Shown: positions 48,979 through 60,640 of the stretch, in pieces
Position numbering within the stretch: position 1 is the stretch's first letter
Layout of the letters: each line of letters begins with the position of its first letter
NCBI GenBank assembly: GCA_907163375.1
Contig: CAJQUW010008929.1
Location: 1 to 64,000 of the forward strand
Direction of reading: 5' to 3'
DNA from: Prostheceraeus crozeri
Taxonomy: Eukaryota > Platyhelminthes > Polycladida > Euryleptidae
DNA length: 64,000 bases
The notes under the pieces: model-generated
The model's database searches: none
What the model saw: the letters and a program-made list of their open reading frames with translations, nothing else
What the model was told of the DNA's origin: nothing
Translations under genes and position numbers: made by a program

Positions 48979-49918
48979 GGCTCTTGTGCAGACCTCCCCC
49001 CCCCATTTTTTCTCTGGTCAAAAGATGCAGCACCATTGGATGTCCGTTTCAGCATCACCTGTTTGAGTGAAGCATTCCGTGCTGTTGTAAAAATCTACGT
49101 GGGTAATTGCGATGTCATAGTCGCAAACTTCGTCAGCAAGTCAACATTGTAATTTGCCTTCGGGTTTTTTCGCATTGAAATATACCCTTTGAATTTTGAA
49201 GTCAAAGGAAATTCATTGTGAATGAGATACCTTTAGAATAATAAGGCGCTACTAGAAGTGGCTGGCAGTGTTGCGATTCGCGCGTGTTTACACGCGCGCG
49301 CGTTTTTTTGACAATTTGCGCGTGTAAGCGTGTTTTTTTCCATTTTTATCCATTTTGCGCGTTTTTTTTAAGTTTTCGACTTCTATTTTTAATTTTTGAT
49401 AATAGAAAACTTTGGTTCTAAAATATCAAAATCAAGATATCAAAATTTCAAATTACATGCAGTTTCTAGATAAGCCACATGTATAGCCTATCAAAGATCA
49501 TTTAGGTTCATTAACATCTCACTCAATGGATAGCCTATAGGCCCACTGCTCGTATGCATCTACCACTTAAGGCACGTGTGTATTTGACTTGTCCTGAAAA
49601 ATACCAAAGCTCTTACTATCTGATCTGCAAATTTAAGCTTTGTAAAAATTCGTTTCATCAAATACTGGCGATCATAGTTGCCATTTTGGCTTATTTGTAA
49701 GGAAATACATGTGCGCGTGTTTTTCGACCTTGCGCGTTTTTTTTACCCTACGCCAAGAATCGCAACACTGGTGGCTGGGTCGCTTATTGCTATAGCCATG
49801 CGCGGACTTGTAGTCAAGTCATTCGTGTGAGTGTGAAGAGTTATCCCTCCAATCAAAATTGATCAAATTGAATAATCGATTGTTTTGAAAAATGTAGGTG
49901 GGGGACTGCACAAGAGCC
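48979..49918. mobile_element. MITE 'C' inside the inner hAT
   Basis: Ends GGCTCTTGTGCAGACCTCCC ... GGGGGACTGCACAAGAGCC. Flanks CACAATAC (48971-48978) and TACAATAC (49919-49926) form an 8-bp duplication with one difference. Noncoding. Confidence 0.8.
49266..49770. mobile_element. MITE 'D' inside MITE 'C' (hAT type)
   Basis: Ends CAGTGTTGCGATTCG ... GAATCGCAACACTG with a perfect 8-bp duplication GTGGCTGG (49258-49265, 49771-49778). Subterminal 'GCGCGTGTTT' repeats on both sides. Noncoding, 505 bp. Confidence 0.9.
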
Positions 49919-51048
49919 TACAATACAATCTAAGGAAATTGGCATTGTCACAGATGCCAGTAGCCATACCGATAGATGGTAACCTACATAGCAACCGTAT
50001 TAGATTTAAGACATTGCGCAAGAAATGTAGCTATATTATCTTCGCTGACTGAACTGGAAATGTGTACATAAATGACTGGCTACTTGTCTCTAGGAATCTA
50101 CAATCATCTAGTTAACATGCATATAACAAGTCTTCAAATTAATGGATTTTGGAGAATACGTTGTCACTAAAAGCTATGGAAATTAGTCTTACGAAACATA
50201 TGTAATAAAAAAATATTACACATGTGTGTAAATATAATACAAAAGAAGGCGGCAACTGCAAAGAAAGATATCGTGGAGGACAGATCATTGGTGTACTTAA
50301 AAGACATATCTTTAGATTTCAAATGATTTAATTTTTTTATGATGCCAATTAATACCTTTCAAAATTCTAGATTTATATCAAAACTCAAACTATCGGATCC
50401 GGAGCCTTTGTGATAAATCGGCTCCGGCTCCGACCAAAGCCATCGGCTCCTTAAGGCTCCGGCTCCGGCTCCACAGTCCTGGTTACCATGTACAGGATTC
50501 AAGATAAATTTGCAGAAACAGGCTCAGTTCAAGACGCACGAAGATCGGGAAGACCAGTCTCAGCAACCACACTAGACAACAGGTTTCTGGTTGCTCAGGC
50601 TTGCGAAATCAGTCCGAATAAGTCCACTAGACGTGGTAGTCTGGAACTAGGGTTGTCACGAGGATTACTGATTAATATTTTAGAGGAACTAGACAAGCAC
50701 CCTTACATTCCGCGTCTTATTCACGAACTTCGGGAAGATGACTACGATGGCGGTCTTTATTTTGCAGAGATTTTCATCAGTGAGGCCAATGATAATCCTC
50801 ATATTTTGAACAGGATTATCTGGTCAGATGAATCTCAATTCAAGCTGAGTGGGCAGCTGAACAGACATAACTGTGTTTATTGGTCTTCAGAAAACCCACA
50901 CTTCACTGTCACAAAGCAGTTGAACCAACCAGGCCTAACAGTTTGGGCTGGTATTTCCTCTGCAGGAATAATTGGACCTGTATTTTTCGATCACTCTAAC
51001 TGGTGAAACGTACTTGGAAAAATTACGAAGTGTCATTGTACCCACTTT

Positions 51049-53864
51049 GGTGGGTTGTCTGAAAGTAGCTACATGGAATGTTGGCACAATGACAGCTAGA
51101 TCTATGGAAGTGGCTGATGCTTTGAGGAGGTGAAAGGTGGACATCGCCTGTGTGCAAGAGGTGAAGTGGAAAGGTGCTAAAGCACGCTCAATTGGTCATG
51201 GATACAAGATGTTCTACAATGGGGATGACAGCAAGGTTAACGGAGTCGGAGTGATTGTTGCAGAAAGCATGCTAAGTAACATTTTGAATATCGAAAGATA
51301 CAGTGATCGGATTATGTCAATAAAGTTGGTCCCTCCTAACACTTCAGAGGTTCTTGCGGTCATGTCCGCTTATGCCCCACAACAAGGTAGATCTGATGCA
51401 GAGAAAGACCTCTTCTATGAACTGCTGGAGCAGGTGACTGTAAATGGAGGCCCTGTAATAATTGGTGGGGACTTTAACGGCCATGTTGGTCGTGAGGCAA
51501 ATGGAGCGCGGTCACATGGTAACAATGGTATGGGTGCAAGAAACAATGAAGGGGAGCGTCTGGTGGAGTTTGCGGATTCGCGTGATTTAATGATAGCAAA
51601 TACGTGGTTTACAATACTAGAGAAACAGCTGATAACATATAAAAGTGGACGAAATGAATCACAAATTGACTATATGATGACAAATCGAGCTAACATCAAA
51701 CGGGTCACGAACTGCAAAATTATCATGAACGAAGCTGCGGTCCCTCAGCATCGTCTTCTGGTGATGGACTTCAAGACTGACTCTACCAAGAGACAGTACA
51801 AAAAGCAAAACGAAGTCAAGATTAAGTGGTGGAAACTGGCGGACAGAGACGTGGCGACTAGATTCGCAGAGAAAGTGACAGAAGAAGTGGGTGCGTCAAA
51901 GAAAGATTGGCCGGAAGTAGAGACAATTATAAAAGATTGCTGTAAGAGTGCATGTGGAACCACTCGCGGTGGCCAGTCCAAGGAAGAGCGCGAAACATGG
52001 TGGTGGAATCCTCTGGTACAAGAGGCAGTTCGAACCAAGAAGAAGGCTTTCCAAAGATGGCAGAAAACGGATGCGATCGAAGACTTGGAGTATTATAGGA
52101 GAGCAAGGAAGAACGCCAAGATCGAAGTAGCAAAAGCGAAGGAAAAGGAAGTCGAGCTACTGTGCCAGAAACTCGGCACTAGAGAGGGTGAAAAGGCTAT
52201 CTACAGATTGGCGAGATCCAGAGAACAAGCTACGAAAGACAATTATGAAGGATACTATGTGAAAGATGTCGGCGGAAGTATGTTATGTACTCCCCGGGAA
52301 AACATCGAGAGGTGGAAAGAGTACTTCAAGGGGCTGCTAAATGTCTTCAGGCCGCATCAATTTGGGGAAGCTTTCACACCTGTTGAAGGACCGGTCCTCC
52401 GAATAATAACAGAAGAGGTTCTTTGTGCTCTGTCCTGTATGGCGAACGGTAAGAGCTGTGGGCCCGATAGAATACGTATACAAGCCTACCGAGTTTTACA
52501 GGCGAATGGGGTGCGTCTGCTGACGGACGCAATGAATGACATCCTTACGAGATGCTCGATGAGCAACAGTTGGCGAGAAAGTACCCTGACCCCTATCTTC
52601 AAAGGCAAAGGTGACCACATGGTTTGCTCAAACTATCGGGGCATCAAATTACTGTCACATGCACTTAAAGTGTGGGAAAGAATAATTGAGAAGCGGCTCA
52701 GAGAGTTGGTTGATTTGGCTGACAATCAATTCGGATTCAGACCAGGTTTGGGAACAACAGATGCCGTGTTTGTCTTGCGCACCACAATGGAGAAGTACCG
52801 TGAAGGCAACACACCGCTCCACATGGCTTTTATCGACCTGGAAAAAGCATATGATTCAATTCCACGTGAAATCTCTTGGAATTGTATGAGAGCTCACAAT
52901 ATCCCTGAGGTATATGTCAAAGTGATACAAGACATGTATACGGGAACAACAACGTAGGTGAGATCCAAGCAAGGTCTAAGTGATGCGTTCGAAGTGAGGG
53001 TGGGACTCCATCAGGGATCCGCCTTAAGTCCATTCCTCTTTGTCCTGGTCATGGACACAATTTCACAAGCGCAGAGAACAAGCCCACCGTGGGAACTGCT
53101 ATATGCAGATGATATTGCCATTGTGGATAGTTCGGAGCTATCTCTGGAGAGGAGGCTGAACCAGTGGAATCACACCATCGAGCGATATGGACTTAAAGTA
53201 AATGCTAATAAGACTGAGTACATGCCTACCGAAGACCATGGCGAAACGATGTTTTTACCATCAGGACAGGTGAAGAAGGTCGACCATTTCAAGTATCTGG
53301 GGTCTGTGATTGATAAAGACTGCACCATCGACAAAGAAGTCAATAGAAGGATCAAAGCGGCTTGGAGAAGATTAACAGGGGTACTGTAGGACAAGAAGAT
53401 GCCGACAAAATTAAAAGCAAAGGTCTACACAACCATGGTGCGACCAGTGATGCTGTATGGAAGCGAGTGCTGGGCAGTCAACGAGAAAAATCGCCAAAAG
53501 ATCGCCACAACAGAGATGCGTATGTTGCGGAGCATCCTCGGAGTAACAAAAAAAGATAGGATAAGAAATGAAGACATTCGCGGAGCACTCGGGATTCATC
53601 CGATTGATGGTATCATGCAGTGGCACAGACTGAGGTGGTACGGACACGTGGTACGTAGAGCTCGCGAACACCAGACCCGGCTAGCGTTGGAAATGTCTGT
53701 GCCAATGCCAAGAAACAGAGGGCGACCAAAGAAGACATGGGAGCGCCAGGTGCTGGAGGACATTAAACTCGTTGGAGCCTCAACCGTGGATGCATTAGAC
53801 CGCTCGAGATGGAAGAGGAAAATTAGGCCGCCCCCTTCACTGGGATAAGGCCTTTCAAGGTGAG
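51049..53864 (+). mobile_element. RTE-clade LINE inserted in the Tc transposase
   Basis: A 2.8-kb non-LTR element flanked by a perfect 15-bp target duplication CATTGTACCCACTTT (51034-51048, 53865-53879). It begins just before the endonuclease domain and ends after the ORF with 'GGGATAAGGCC', without a poly(A) tail, as typical for RTE elements. Confidence 0.92.
51062..53848 (+). pseudogene. RTE endonuclease-reverse transcriptase (three stops)
   Basis: One frame of ~929 codons with in-frame stops at 51131 (TGA), 52955 (TAG) and 53387 (TAG). APE endonuclease: 'VATWNVGTMTARSMEVADAL', 'CVQEVKWKG', 'AYAPQQGR', 'GGDFNGHVG', 'SQIDYMM', 'PQHRLLVMDF'. Reverse transcriptase: 'GPDRIRIQAYR', 'YRGIKLLSHALKVWERII', 'QFGFRPGLGTTDAVFVLR', 'FIDLEKAYDSIPRE', 'GLHQGSALSPFLFVLVMD', catalytic 'LLYADDIAI', 'FKYLGSVI'. 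C-terminal 'RLRWYGHVVRR' and 'RNRGRPKKTWERQV' are RTE hallmarks. Few defects, so fairly young. Confidence 0.92.
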
Positions 53865-56192
53865 CATTGTACCCACTTTACGGGAAAGAGAAGACTTTCA
53901 CCAGTTGTTTTTCCAGCAGGATGGCGCTCCCGTACACTATTCCGCTGCTGTCAGAGGCTATCTTGATGAAGTTTTCCCGATGAAGTGGATCGGTCGATCA
54001 GGTCCCATAGAATGGCCTCCTCGTTCCCCTGATCTCACCCCAATGGACTTCAGTGTTTCGAGGAATGGTCAGGAACTTAGTTTATGGCCAGCGACCAGCC
54101 TCTGTACCTCAGCTGAGAGCCTACGTAATCCAGGCGTTCTCAGACATTGATGGAGATAAAGACTTATGTCGAAGAATTTGCCAGTGTTTTGGAAAGATGT
54201 GAGCAATGTGCCGAAGCTCGTGGAAAGAATTTTGAGCACTTGAGGCATTGAAATCTTATTTACTTGTTTTAGTTTTGCGTTATCAAATATGAGATCCAAG
54301 TATGAATTATGTTTGTGAGAACTTAGTATCTTAAAATAACATTTAACAATCATTATCTCATTAGGCCTATTATACGAAAGGCAAAGTTTTCAATGTAATT
54401 TTAGAATTAGATTGATCATAGTTTTCTTTGTTTCCTCAATCATATGTCATGGATATCCATTTCAAATTATTTTCCAACAAACTTTTACTTGAATAGGGAA
54501 TCTACGTGTTAGAAATGCAGATATTTCGATTAGCATTGGGTAAATACAAACTTTTTGACCACTCGGTATATAGCTTTTTTTGAAGAAACTGGCAACCTGC
54601 ATCATAGATCATTATAGGCTTACCTGAACCTATCTTTAATGTTCATTGCTGTATCAATTATCTATCATTTTCAATGAAAGTTTATCAAATGTCGCTTTAA
54701 GTTGTATGCATGCGACTCTGCTCCTCCCATCTTGTTGATGTGTGCTTCACACGGTTTTCTCCAGTCTCTACCAGGCAGGAAAATCTCAATCCTTCTCCAA
54801 AAAATATGAGTGCACTTTCGATTTTAATATGCGCTTTGGAGGAGAAACCACACACGATTAGCGTGAGGGTAAGAGGTAATGTTCTCAAACAAACTACTCG
54901 TAGAATTTCATTTTTGTCTCTGACGTGACCTTTGGTGCGTAGGTGTGATCGAGGCTAGGTTAAGGCTTGTCTTCTCTACTAAATCGCCGAGTGAAAAGAC
55001 AATCCTTTTTTCACTTTCACGGTTCATTCCCTCAACTATTACAAGCTTTGCATGCAGCAGCGTCTCTGTACTTTTTGTTTGACGGAGAAAGTTGACATCA
55101 AAACAGTGGCAGCTATGCACAAGAATAAATAATTTGCTTGTATTATATCATTCCGTGTCTAGCTGTAGGCGGGAGTCCTATCTTTTGATAGGACTCCGAC
55201 TCCAGCAAAAATGATAGGACTCCGGTACTCCGACTCCGCATCTCTGCTTGAAACAGCACTATTCTTCTACCGTTGTGCTCACTATGACTTTCATCCGAAC
55301 TTCGGCGATTCCCACATGTGTATTAGCATCATCATTATCTCTTGCCTGCCACTGTGCCCGTAAACAGTTTGACAGAAAGTTGCAGAACACCGTTCTGGAT
55401 AGTGCCCTAACCCTGATATGTTCCAACCAGCTGCCTGAACCTGTGGACTCAACGTCTGACGCTAGATTGAGCTCTATCCCTGAGAATGACACATCTTCTA
55501 CGAACCCTATTAAGTCCTACTGACAATCATTCTCCAAACCCTTCGCAAGTTGATCCTGCTCCTTCTCCTGAAGTCTCCTGAAACCCATCTACCTCATCTG
55601 CTGTGCCTACAAATGTGATCATAGTGCAGATTCTTCTGCTATGTCTCCTGCTGCTCAAAGAATGATGCCCACCATCTCGAGTGCCATTTTGTCAGTCTCC
55701 GATGCGAACCATGTTTCTACAGACATCCTCACAGTCACTCCTGCACTTCTCACCACAAACACTTCCTCCTCTCCAGCTGCACTCCTCTGCTGATGCTGTT
55801 GCTGCTTCCTACAGTGCACCACCTGCTACTCACAACGCTTCGAGTGAACAATTTCCTGTCATTTTTGGTGATTCGAACTGGGGAACCTTAAGGAACAGAT
55901 ATAGTATAGATATGAACAGATATAGTAGTAGAGCTTATACAATTGTTGCTAACACATATAGTAGCTCTAACCTTCGTCCCTAGCATGTGTATTGCATGCA
56001 TTTCATAACTGTAACTTCCTGGACTGTAACCGGACTTCGTACGCAAGCTCCAATGGACTTCATGTCTGCGCAATGATTCCTTCAACTCTGATCGATGCCG
56101 TTTCGGTCTCAAGCATGGCCATCTCGAGGCATTTTCTCATCTGACATTCATCGTTTGTATAATCGGATTCCGTCAGCACGTCATGCTTTTTA

Positions 56193-56334
56193 ATGAGCAC
56201 TCTTGTTTTTGGGTGTCGTAATCTCAGTGCAAGTGAAGTTCAGACTCTCGCCTCCCTTGCTCGAGATTCCGACATCACCGTGGTGCCTGCAGACGAAGGC
56301 GGTAAATGGATTATAACAGATTCCAGCACTTATC

Positions 56335-56335
<1 letters not shown>
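56193..56335 (+). pseudogene. Penelope-like RT, N-terminal part
   Basis: 'NLSASEVQTLASLARDSDITV' followed by 'VPADEGGKWIITDSSTY' matches the Penelope pattern '(L)..L..N..IVI.PADKGG..VVMD...Y'. Ends at the TA repeat. Confidence 0.6.
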
Positions 56336-56393
<58 letters not shown>

Positions 56394-56405
56394 ATATATA
56401 TATAT
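56336..56405. repeat. (TA)n microsatellite
   Basis: About 70 bases of TA dinucleotides with one break in phase near 56382. It joins two oppositely oriented Penelope pieces. Confidence 0.95.
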
Positions 56406-56439
56406 TCAACTCTTTATCAAAATATACCATTGGATAATT

Positions 56440-57062
56440 GTTATTTGTCAAAATTCTTTTGATTTTGGCAACTTCTTCGTGAAAAGCCTTCCAGGTTGAG
56501 TAAATGCGGAGCGCTCGATGAATGTAACTTTTTATTACTGAAATTTTGTATCGATGGGCAGTGAAAGAAGTGAAGTCCAAGCAGTAGTTAGCAGCTGTGG
56601 ATTTGTGATAGATAGAAAAGCTGAGAGAATTATTGCGAGTGATGAAAACATCAAGAAAAGAAATTGAAGTATTTTCTTCAAGCTCATAAGTGAAATTCAA
56701 AACTGAACTTGACCTCAACTTCTCTATGATTTGGATCAAGTGAGCTTCATCTTTGACAATTATGAAAGTATCATCAACATATCGATAATAAGCGATTGTC
56801 TGTTCTTCTTTTGAAATTGATTGGAATACCTTGTTTTCTAGATATGCCATGTAAAAGTTCGCATATGTTGGACCAAGAGGTGATCCCATGGAAACTCCAT
56901 CAATTTGACGATAGACGTTTCCCAACCAAGTGAATGGAGTCTGGGTGGTGCAAATATATATATATATGATGCAGAAAAGTCAATCATGTAAAAAAGTTTG
57001 ATGTTTTTGAAGACACTCCACAGCAGTGTATGACAAACTATGGAGACATAGAAGGCCTCCAT
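56440..57062 (-). pseudogene. Penelope-like RT core
   Basis: 'GVSMGSPLGPTYANFYMAYL', catalytic 'YYRYVDDTFIIV', 'ISFLDVFITRN', 'SIYHKSTAANYCLDF' and 'HRYKISVIKSYIHRALRI' in order are the Penelope RT signature. The upstream part is interrupted by a short AT repeat near 56954. Confidence 0.75.
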
Positions 57063-57099
57063 TTAATGAAAAAAGTGGACAGTTTTCTTTAATGTGCTC

Positions 57100-58190
57100 C
57101 ATTGTTTACTCCTCGTAACCGCAAATGCACTCAGGTGTACGTCGAGCACCCCATTTATGTAGAGTATGGGCGCAGATCCCTACTCCTTTTCGGAATCGGT
57201 TCAGGATTGTCCATTGCTGGCGTGGGAGTTGAAAGCCTGACAAGGCATAGGTAAGGTCTTCAATCAACCATTTGTTCTTCACGTTCGCATGTCGCAGTCG
57301 TGTCGAAGTCCGCTGGAGGTAGGTCGCGCCAAATCGGATGTCGTGAAACCAAGCACAGTCTCGGTGGTTCACAGATATCAGTCAGCAAGGGGAAGTCCGG
57401 AATTGCCCGCCGTGAGTCAAGGAGCCGTCGGGTTATGTTCTCGCGTCGGATTGCCGGAAGAGGAATACTGCCCAAAATTGGCAACCATTCTACCTCAGTA
57501 CTGTGGATTGTACAAGAAATGATGCGCATTCTAGCTTTGAGCAGTGAACGGAGCTCCGCCGCACTGGAGCACTAGATTCTGCGACTGAGTAACACAGTGG
57601 AAGCGCTGTTGCCCTCAAGGTAGTAGCATCCGCACCCCTTTAGATCCAGCAATCATCTGCAGAAGATTGTTTCTTGTTCTTATTTTCGATGTCAGATTTT
57701 GTAAGTGATTCCGAAAAGTAAGGCCCCAACACTGTAACCCCGAGATAGGTTGAATGGTAATCGTGCCTCATGCGGGCATCATGTATGAGGATGTTAGGCT
57801 CAATTTGACTCATGATATTGTGAAGATGAAATACAGATGACACAATCTTGTTTCTACGTAGCTTAAGTCTCCATTCTTGCAATAGGCTGTCAGACTCTTT
57901 GTGTCTTCATTCAAAGCTGTGTTCAGTTGGTCAAAACTTCTTCCCTGATACGCGTAACAAGTATCATCCGCATAGACGAACGCTTTGTTGATTGTCTTTG
58001 CTGTAAGGGACCATCTGACACTGTTCATACATTCCTCAGACACATAAATTCCATAGATCCCCAATTTCAAGTCGATCTTCAGCACTATCCATCTATCATA
58101 CGCTTTTTGGATATCGTAAGTTATCGTTCTCCAGCCAACTACCTTGCCCACAGAATCGGTTTTAAGGACACGGCACGCCGTCAAATACTA
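57100..58190 (-). pseudogene. Non-LTR LINE fragment (CR1/Jockey-like RT, 3' half)
   Basis: Read from the right: 'TYDIQKAYDRWIVLKI' and catalytic 'KAFVYADDTCYAYQGRSFDQL', then 'EWRLKLRRNKIVSSVFHLHN' and 'HSTYLGVTVLGPYF', and finally 'LPRQQWTILNRFRKGVGICA' with 'HKWGARRTPECICGYEE'. Different frames along the way, so decayed. Opposite in direction to the Penelope outer parts. Confidence 0.65.
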
Positions 58191-58529
58191 CCACTCGATT
58201 CGTACCATCCAACCCACGTCCACGAAGGTGTAATCTTCTGACAAATCCTTTGATGGACTACTCGCTCCTCAACTCGCGATGGTTTTAGTGCAACCTGTCA
58301 TACCGTCCTTCCTGTTTGGCGCTCTTCAGGTGTAACAAGAGCTGCTATCTGCTCAGTTTGTCGACGTCCTGAAGCTCACAAATTTTGCTTCCGACTCGAG
58401 GCTTCAGGAAATGCGAAGGCCTGCGATGTAGCGCTTGTGAGTTTACCTATGAGTGTGTAACTTTTAAAGCCACTAACTCTCGCCGCTCCCACGTTATTCT
58501 ATTCAACTTATCCTGCAACTCGAGCTGCT

Positions 58530-58890
58530 GCACTGTGTAGTAAGGTACCAACTGCGGAACCTCTTACATCGGTCAATCTTCCAACCCCATGCGCCAACGA
58601 ATCCGCCCGCACCTCCACGCAATAAGAAACAGAGATTCTGAGTCATCTCTTGTTCCTCACGTCACGGACATCTGTAATGTCTCAAACTTTTCCTTTTTCG
58701 CAATTGACCGCTGTATTGCTGAACAGAGTCGAATGTCAAAAGAAAGCCAATGGATAAAAAACCTCAACACCATTCGTCCCAATGGCCTCAAACGTTCCTT
58801 TCCAGAGCCCCAAATATTGTCAACTTGGTTGCGAATCATGCTGATTGCACTGCGAGACTCAACAACTTCATCAAGGAAGCTTGTCGACAA
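58530..58890 (+). pseudogene. GIY-YIG endonuclease of a Penelope-like element
   Basis: 'CGTSYIGQSSNPMRQRIRPH' followed by ~70 residues ending 'ESQWIKNLNTIRPNGLKRSF' has the YIG-x-R-x3-R-H pattern and catalytic-Glu region of GIY-YIG nucleases fused to Penelope RTs. The first residues are upstream of any Met, so only the frame is informative. Confidence 0.6.
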
Positions 58891-58930
58891 GTGACTGATG
58901 TTTACGGGCGACTTTCATATACAAATGACT

Positions 58931-59564
58931 GACAAGAATCTTTTTAGCATTTTATGATTATCTCTTTATCGAATTTCTTCTGTCCTCTGATAATCATTCA
59001 TTTATTATTTATAATTGCCATTCTTTAATGTATCTTATTTTGTAATTTATCCATTCAGTCTTTTTACTGGCTTTTGTCAGTCTTTGCATAGATATCTCTC
59101 TGACCATGTCATGGTTAATGAAAGCAATATCTACCTCTTTTGTGTCCGCATTGACTATCACTGTCATTTTGATCAGCATTTAGTGTCTGTCCTGCGCTTT
59201 CAGACCTTAAGGCATGTGTAATTCGTCTTTTGTCATATATAGTTAACTCTCGTTATAAGAATATATTCGTTATTAGAATCAAATCCATTTTCCCGAAACA
59301 TTTCTATACAACGATGTAAGTTTTCCGCTCGTCATAGGAATCATCATTTAACAACAATGAAATTAATTTATAAATCAAAAATCAGTTCTTCATGGCCTCG
59401 CTTGATCTCTATGTGAAAGACGTCAAGTGAATAAAACATCGAATGTTACGCTTAATAAAATCGGAAGATGATAAATAATGTTCAGCTACAACAGTGACGT
59501 AGTTAAATGTCCAGTCAACAATGAAATTAAATAAACGATTGATCAAACTGCCACTCAAAAGATG
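58931..59564. other. Spacer, nothing recognised
   Basis: AT-rich sequence without open frame, inverted repeat or known element that I can see. Confidence 0.4.
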
Positions 59565-59637
59565 TGCGGCTGGTAGGATTCGAACCTACGACCAAGGTTT
59601 TATTACATAGTTTCATAACGCACCTTGCGAATTTTGT
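59565..59637 (-). repeat. tRNA-like fragment (possible SINE head or decayed tRNA)
   Basis: The minus strand has a perfect T-arm (GTAGG TTCGAAT CCTAC, equal to the pol III B box) followed by CAGCCGCAC. The upstream acceptor half does not pair with it and no clear D-arm is seen, so not an intact tRNA. Confidence 0.35.
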
Positions 59638-59758
59638 CCAGGTATTGCGCCAAGCATTGTATATGCTACTGATTCATGTGATCAGTATGTAGGATTAAGT
59701 CTAGATTAAAGTGAGAAGGCCCATGATTAAAGTGAAAATGATTAACAATGTTGTTTGA

Positions 59759-59969
59759 TATGATGTTAGAAAGAATCAGGAATGCTTTGATGCTGAACGA
59801 TTACAATTGATATTGCATGTAAATTTTTTCGGTCAGCATCCACAGACCATCTTCAGGTTCAAACTGAAAACTTGAAGATGGTCTGTGTATGCTGACCGAA
59901 ATATTTTGTATACAACATCAATTGTAATCGTTTAACATCAAAACATTCCTGATTCTTTCTGACATCATA
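59759..59969. repeat. Foldback (palindromic) MITE
   Basis: Two ~100-base arms, about 90% complementary, meeting near 59868 (core 'CAGACCATCTTCA' / 'TGAAGATGGTCTG'). Outer ends TATGATGT / ACATCATA suggest a TA duplication. Noncoding. Confidence 0.85.
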
Positions 59970-60640
59970 AGTTTAGATTATTGCCCATTTCAATACATAC
60001 ATAAAAAGAATTATGTGGTTATGTTCATCAAAATATATTGTGTCAACTAATTTTGTGCAATAGCTAATTTAATAGATTGGTATGATGGTCTACATTGTTT
60101 CATTGTGTGTTTCAAATTTCAACTAGAATGAAATGATGAATTTCCCTTCAACGCCTCTAAAAGGTGTTTATTTGATTGAAAGCATGGAATTAGCTCTGAG
60201 CATAAACAGGTCTGTAGAATTAAGGAGGGCATTATCGAGAAATGAGCGAGCGAGCGGCATCTTTCGATGATTTTGAGCGGTGAGCGAGCGACAGGGCGAT
60301 TATGAGCAAATGAGCGATGAGCGAGCAAAAGCGGAATTTCGATCCGTCCGAAAACACTGATTGTCATAGCAATTCACTAGGTAACAAAATTTTGACAAGT
60401 TTTGGGTTGGCTAATTTTTTAGTGGGTTATTATAGAGGTAGGTTATGACATCTCGTGTATTTTGTTTTCTAAAAAAGTCGTTTTAGAAGGAATATCATCG
60501 ATATTGAGATTTTAATTGATTTGTAATATTGAAAGATTTTAATGTATATGTTAGTTTATTCATATTACTTAAGTTGTTGCTGTTTTTCTCAAGTAATTGA
60601 AGAAATGTTGAAAACCATAATCTTTTGATTTCTTAACTAT
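59970..60640. other. Spacer with GAGCGA-rich patch
   Basis: 60239-60340 contains at least seven GAGCGA/GAGCGG words in irregular spacing; otherwise nothing is recognised. Confidence 0.4.

Larger units (their letters stand above)
47301..50481. mobile_element. hAT element 'inner' (3.18 kb)
   Basis: Ends CAGGGCTGTGGAGCCG ... CTCCACAGTCCTG, with repeated GGCTCCGGCTCC subterminal motifs and a perfect 8-bp duplication GTTACCAT (47293-47300, 50482-50489). Contains a minus-strand hAT transposase remnant and two nested MITEs. The rest (47400-48380, 49930-50390) is AT-rich without a clear frame. Confidence 0.92.
47170..54110 (+). pseudogene. Tc1/Tc3-type transposase in three pieces
   Basis: Piece 1, 47170-47300: 'MSRKLSSDERKFILISYCKH...TPPPTSVTI'. 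Piece 2, 50488-51002: 'IQDKFAETGSVQDARRSGRP', 'IPRLIHELREDDYDGGLYFAE', catalytic 'IWSDESQFKLSG', 'GLTVWAGISS'. Piece 3, from ~53865: 'IVPTLREREDFHQLFFQQDGAPVHY', 'GYLDEVFPMKWIGR', 'EWPPRSPDLTPMDF'. It is split at 47300 by the inner hAT and at 51048 by the RTE LINE, and piece 3 goes out of frame after 'MDF'. DDE residues are 'SDES', 'QDGA' and the 'DLTPMDF' region. Inactive. Confidence 0.85.
46921..54568. mobile_element. Tc1/mariner element split by a hAT and an RTE LINE
   Basis: Terminal inverted repeats TACAAAGTGGTCTAAAAGTT (left) and, on the other strand from 54568, TACCGAGTGGTCAAAAAGTT, with TA on both sides (46919-46920, 54569-54570). Without the nested hAT (3,189 bp with duplication) and LINE (2,831 bp) it is ~1.63 kb, normal for the superfamily. 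Confidence 0.85.
46857..55246. mobile_element. hAT element 'outer', split by nested insertions
   Basis: Left end CAGGGATGCGTGCTCCGACT at 46857. The right end reads CAGAGATGCGGAGTCGGAGT on the other strand from 55246. Flanks CTTTAAAG (46849-46856) and CTTGAAAC (55247-55254) are an 8-bp duplication with two differences. Own sequence is only 46857-46920 and 54571-55246 (~740 bp), so nonautonomous. Its right ~110 bp recur inverted at 61375-61486. Confidence 0.75.
55247..58930. mobile_element. Penelope-like element, rearranged, with LINE insertion
   Basis: Plus-strand N-terminal RT part up to ~56330, a (TA)n tract, a minus-strand RT core (56440-57062), a minus-strand non-Penelope LINE fragment (57100-58190), then a plus-strand GIY-YIG endonuclease (about 58530-58890). 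Same family signals at both outer parts in one direction and an inverted core suggest an inversion or two copies. Outer limits approximate. Confidence 0.55.

Noticed and set aside
59565-59637. Intact tRNA gene
   Set aside because: Only the T-arm is sound. The acceptor halves do not pair and no D-arm is visible.
60239-60340. GAGCGA tandem satellite
   Set aside because: The words are frequent but irregularly spaced; no fixed unit can be defined.
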